Assembly: GCA_036986275.1 (NCBI GenBank)
Contig: BTRG01000041.1
Location: 1 to 24,351 of the forward strand
Origin: BTRG01 sp036986275
GTDB taxonomy: Bacteria > Pseudomonadota > Gammaproteobacteria > Acidiferrobacterales > SZUA-150
Length of the DNA stretch: 24,351 nucleotides
Reading direction: 5' to 3'
Shown: positions 22,429-24,351 of the stretch, one piece after another
How positions within the stretch are numbered: the stretch's first letter is position 1
Layout: each line of letters starts with the position of its first letter
Program-made: the position numbers and the translations under genes
Notes under the pieces: model-generated
What the model was told of the DNA's origin: nothing
The model's database searches: none
What the model saw: only the letters and a program-made list of their open reading frames with translations

Positions 22429-23001
22429 CTAATGACCAATACCGTATATCCAGATAATTTCTTTTGCCCTCTCATTCTTATCAAAATTAATAGTTAAATT
22501 AACATGCCTACGATAATAAACATTATCGTAATATAATGTGTTATTTATTTCCTTCGAGGGACTACCCAACTCCTTAACGAATTTAGATTTGGACTCACCT
22601 ATTCTTAATCCAAACAACAACAAATAATCTTCCCCGTATAATACAATTTTCTCTATCCAATATTTTATAGATTTGCTAGGCAACGGTGTTGATGTCGTTA
22701 TTGTAATACCATCGTATTTCCAAGTGACATATTCATAGGACAAACCGGGATCCTGGATGTCAGGTTTGATCAGAGACTCTGTACTTATGGGTGAACCAAA
22801 TCTTTTTATAATATCAGATCGCAAGCCACCGATCGAAGTGAGTCGTTCCGGAATTTTAGGTAAAAATCCGTTATCAGAGAACTTATGCAGTTTGTTTGGC
22901 TCCATTGCTAGAATGTGACTAGTTCTTGTAATAAATGCAGCCATAAAAATAGAAGCAAGTAGAATATAAATTGTTGGATGTGTTATTTTCACTTTATTCA
23001 A
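22429..23001 (-). CDS. Hypothetical exported protein with two BamE/SmpA-like motifs
   Basis: I do not recognise the family of this 190-residue protein. An N-terminal hydrophobic segment (about 10-32) suggests export or membrane anchoring; no lipobox cysteine is present. Two segments share a pattern: IGGLRSDIIKRFGSP (57-71) and RIGESKSKFVKELGSP (132-147). Both resemble the small helix-then-GxP motif of the BamE/SmpA fold. The remainder is beta-rich and ends KEIIWIYGIGH. The DNA is strongly AT-rich (about 30% GC in one 60-base line), unlike the housekeeping genes. It lies between two other exported proteins on the same strand. Confidence 0.6.
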   Translation of the reverse strand: MNKVKITHPTIYILLASIFMAAFITRTSHILAMEPNKLHKFSDNGFLPKIPERLTSIGGLRSDIIKRFGSPISTESLIKPDIQDPGLSYEYVTWKYDGITITTSTPLPSKSIKYWIEKIVLYGEDYLLLFGLRIGESKSKFVKELGSPSKEINNTLYYDNVYYRRHVNLTINFDKNERAKEIIWIYGIGH

Positions 23002-23046
23002 TCTCTCAGCTTGTAAGCTAGATATAGATACAAAATGTTCTTCCCG

Positions 23047-24000
23047 TTAAAAATCAATATGCTTACTGGCGCCTTCACACAGCAGAGCTGTATCACCTCC
23101 TATTTTCCTAGGAGATGTAGGCAAGTACCAATCAACAGCAGCTCTCAAATAAAGATCATCCCAGCAATCTATATCATCTCTATTAATGTCTGCATCGGTA
23201 CCAGTACGGTGTGTCATATGTCCGTTGCCTATTGTATTCGTTACCCACCAAAGAGTGTTTAAATCAAACATTCCACCCTTAGGCAAACTCATGTCATTAA
23301 TGCTTAGCTGCCTGCCAGTACCTAGATCACCTAGACTTAGTTGATAGTAGAGTTCGGCGACCTGTTGTATTGCTTGCATAGTACTAGGAAGTGCAAAATA
23401 CCCTTCTGGATGAGTATCTCTGCCACCTCTTACTTTTATATAATAATCGTTTGTTGTTGGATCTGGGAGTAACGTCAGTCCATCAACCTTCACATCAACT
23501 GTTTGCCTATCTTTCCAGGAATTCCAGGTGAAACAATCACCTCCACAATAGTAACCCTCCTGGGTCGTGACGGTGCTTTCCATTAATATCTTGCCAGAGG
23601 GCTCCGGCATTTTGTGCTTAATAAGGAGTCGTTCATTCTGTGTTTGCGCTTCCACGCCATCCTTAGCTGGTGTTTTTGTACCTCTCACATCCAATTCACC
23701 CGCGGGTCGGGTGTTCAGGTTGTGCCCATGACCGGCATCATCACCTTCTGTTTCGTTTATTGCCTCTGTTGCCTTGTGAGTCACGGCACAATCCTGCACA
23801 GCACCATCCCATACTCTATAACACGCGAACCAAGTATCGAGATCGGTCTCCCCGCTGGTTTTGAGCGGGGCACGTATTACAGTTTCTTTCTCTTTTATAA
23901 AGCCGTCGCTCCAAACGTCTGCGGAATAAAGCATGGAACCCATCGTGTATAGCAACAATAAGAAAATTCTCCCAATCGATAATCGCACCATACCCTCCAT
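23047..24000 (-). CDS. Exported protein with LAS-type (M15/M74-like) metallopeptidase motif
   Basis: The 317-residue protein has a signal peptide (about 8-26). The middle (40-200) is not recognised and has cysteine pairs (C60/C71, C152/C156). The C-terminal part holds SINDMSLPKGGMFDL (233-247), then H261-MT-H264-RTG-T-D269-A-D271 and ends KHIDF with His314. The H-x2-H-x3-G-x-D-x-D pattern with a late histidine resembles the zinc site of LAS peptidases that cut peptidoglycan cross-links (MepA, VanY, DD-carboxypeptidases). This is inference from motif shape. The first ATG has no ribosome binding site; a GTG four codons later is preceded by GGAGGG. It could be an envelope hydrolase or a relative that lost activity. 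Confidence 0.6.
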   Translation of the reverse strand: MEGMVRLSIGRIFLLLLYTMGSMLYSADVWSDGFIKEKETVIRAPLKTSGETDLDTWFACYRVWDGAVQDCAVTHKATEAINETEGDDAGHGHNLNTRPAGELDVRGTKTPAKDGVEAQTQNERLLIKHKMPEPSGKILMESTVTTQEGYYCGGDCFTWNSWKDRQTVDVKVDGLTLLPDPTTNDYYIKVRGGRDTHPEGYFALPSTMQAIQQVAELYYQLSLGDLGTGRQLSINDMSLPKGGMFDLNTLWWVTNTIGNGHMTHRTGTDADINRDDIDCWDDLYLRAAVDWYLPTSPRKIGGDTALLCEGASKHIDF

Positions 24001-24241
24001 AGACTACTGACAATAATTGTAATTATATCAATATATAGGGGGGGCGTAAATAGGGCATTATAACTATTTGTTTTTAATACAAAATAACAAGTAATAATGA
24101 TGTGATAGCGCCAGAGGAAACTGGTATTTTATTGGGAACAAATATGGATACTTCAGAAGTTAGCATATTATTTAATACTAATATTTTACTATCTTGCTGC
24201 GTCATCAGTCGATGTAGATGAATATTGGAATTTATGCCTCG

Positions 24242-24351
24242 TCAGAAAAATTCGTGGGTAACTTCCGGTACCGGTAACGCGCCAAGTGTATGATACAAAG
24301 CAATTTCAGTGGCATGGTAGGTTCGAAAACCGTATGCTTTTCTGGTGGTCA
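24242..24351 (-). CDS. Transposase, C-terminal end (partial; cut by window edge)
   Basis: Minus-strand reading of the last 110 bases gives 35 residues ending at a TGA: RKAYGFRTYHATEIALYHTL and then LPVPEVTHEFF. The KAYGFR motif near the C-terminus followed by a helix and an acidic Pro-rich tail resembles ISL3-like DDE transposases. The rest of the gene lies outside the window, so intactness and family cannot be settled. No terminal inverted repeat was identified in 24001-24241. Confidence 0.55.
   Translation of the reverse strand, partial: TTRKAYGFRTYHATEIALYHTLGALPVPEVTHEFF

Overview
The window looks like a chromosomal segment of a gammaproteobacterium. The evidence is gene order and protein similarity recalled from family knowledge: radC facing away from coaBC-dut-algC, with rpmB-rpmG beyond radC, is a classic gammaproteobacterial arrangement. 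The purM-purN pair with a nearby PerM-like permease and hda also fits that class. Two DsrE-type proteins hint at, but do not prove, a sulfur-handling lineage. No rRNA, tRNA or CRISPR array was seen. Nothing could be searched, so all family names rest on motifs read by eye.

Layout. 1-371: gene-free, holding three kinds of short palindromic repeat. 372-3460 (minus): coaBC, dut, algC, covering coenzyme A synthesis, dUTP removal and sugar-phosphate interconversion. 3549-4769 (plus): radC, then rpmB-rpmG closed by a strong terminator. 4967-5270 (minus): no gene, but a strongly structured transcript candidate with its own terminator. 5280-10730 (minus): a probable five-gene operon from one promoter: YbjQ-like, membrane-anchored YbjQ-like, M48 metalloprotease, class II aldolase-like, and a 1068-residue STAND ATPase/TPR regulator with a C-terminal winged-helix-BTAD module. 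10907-11503 (plus): HNH endonuclease. 11504-11915: gene-free repeat cluster. 11916-13100 (minus): fatty acid desaturase. 13350-13811 (plus): Nudix hydrolase. 13902-15722 (minus): ECF sigma factor, membrane anti-sigma factor fused to a DsrE-like domain, and a secreted DsrE-like protein, preceded by a typical ECF promoter. 15896-17604 (minus): purM-purN. 17782-20190 (plus): CDP-alcohol phosphatidyltransferase, AI-2E/PerM permease and hda, overlapping one another. 20213-24000 (minus): three exported proteins of unknown role in increasingly AT-rich DNA. 24242-24351: the C-terminal end of a transposase.

Most notable are (1) the sigma/anti-sigma/DsrE module, in which the presumed periplasmic sensor domain of the anti-sigma factor and the downstream secreted protein are related to each other; (2) the structured RNA candidate, whose long stem uses G-U pairs that fit only the minus strand; (3) the five-gene operon ending in an unusual STAND-BTAD regulator; (4) a repeat family with compensatory stem changes; and (5) the AT-rich cluster of exported proteins beside a transposase remnant. 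The housekeeping genes follow their families closely. Several appear to use TTG starts or leaderless transcripts.
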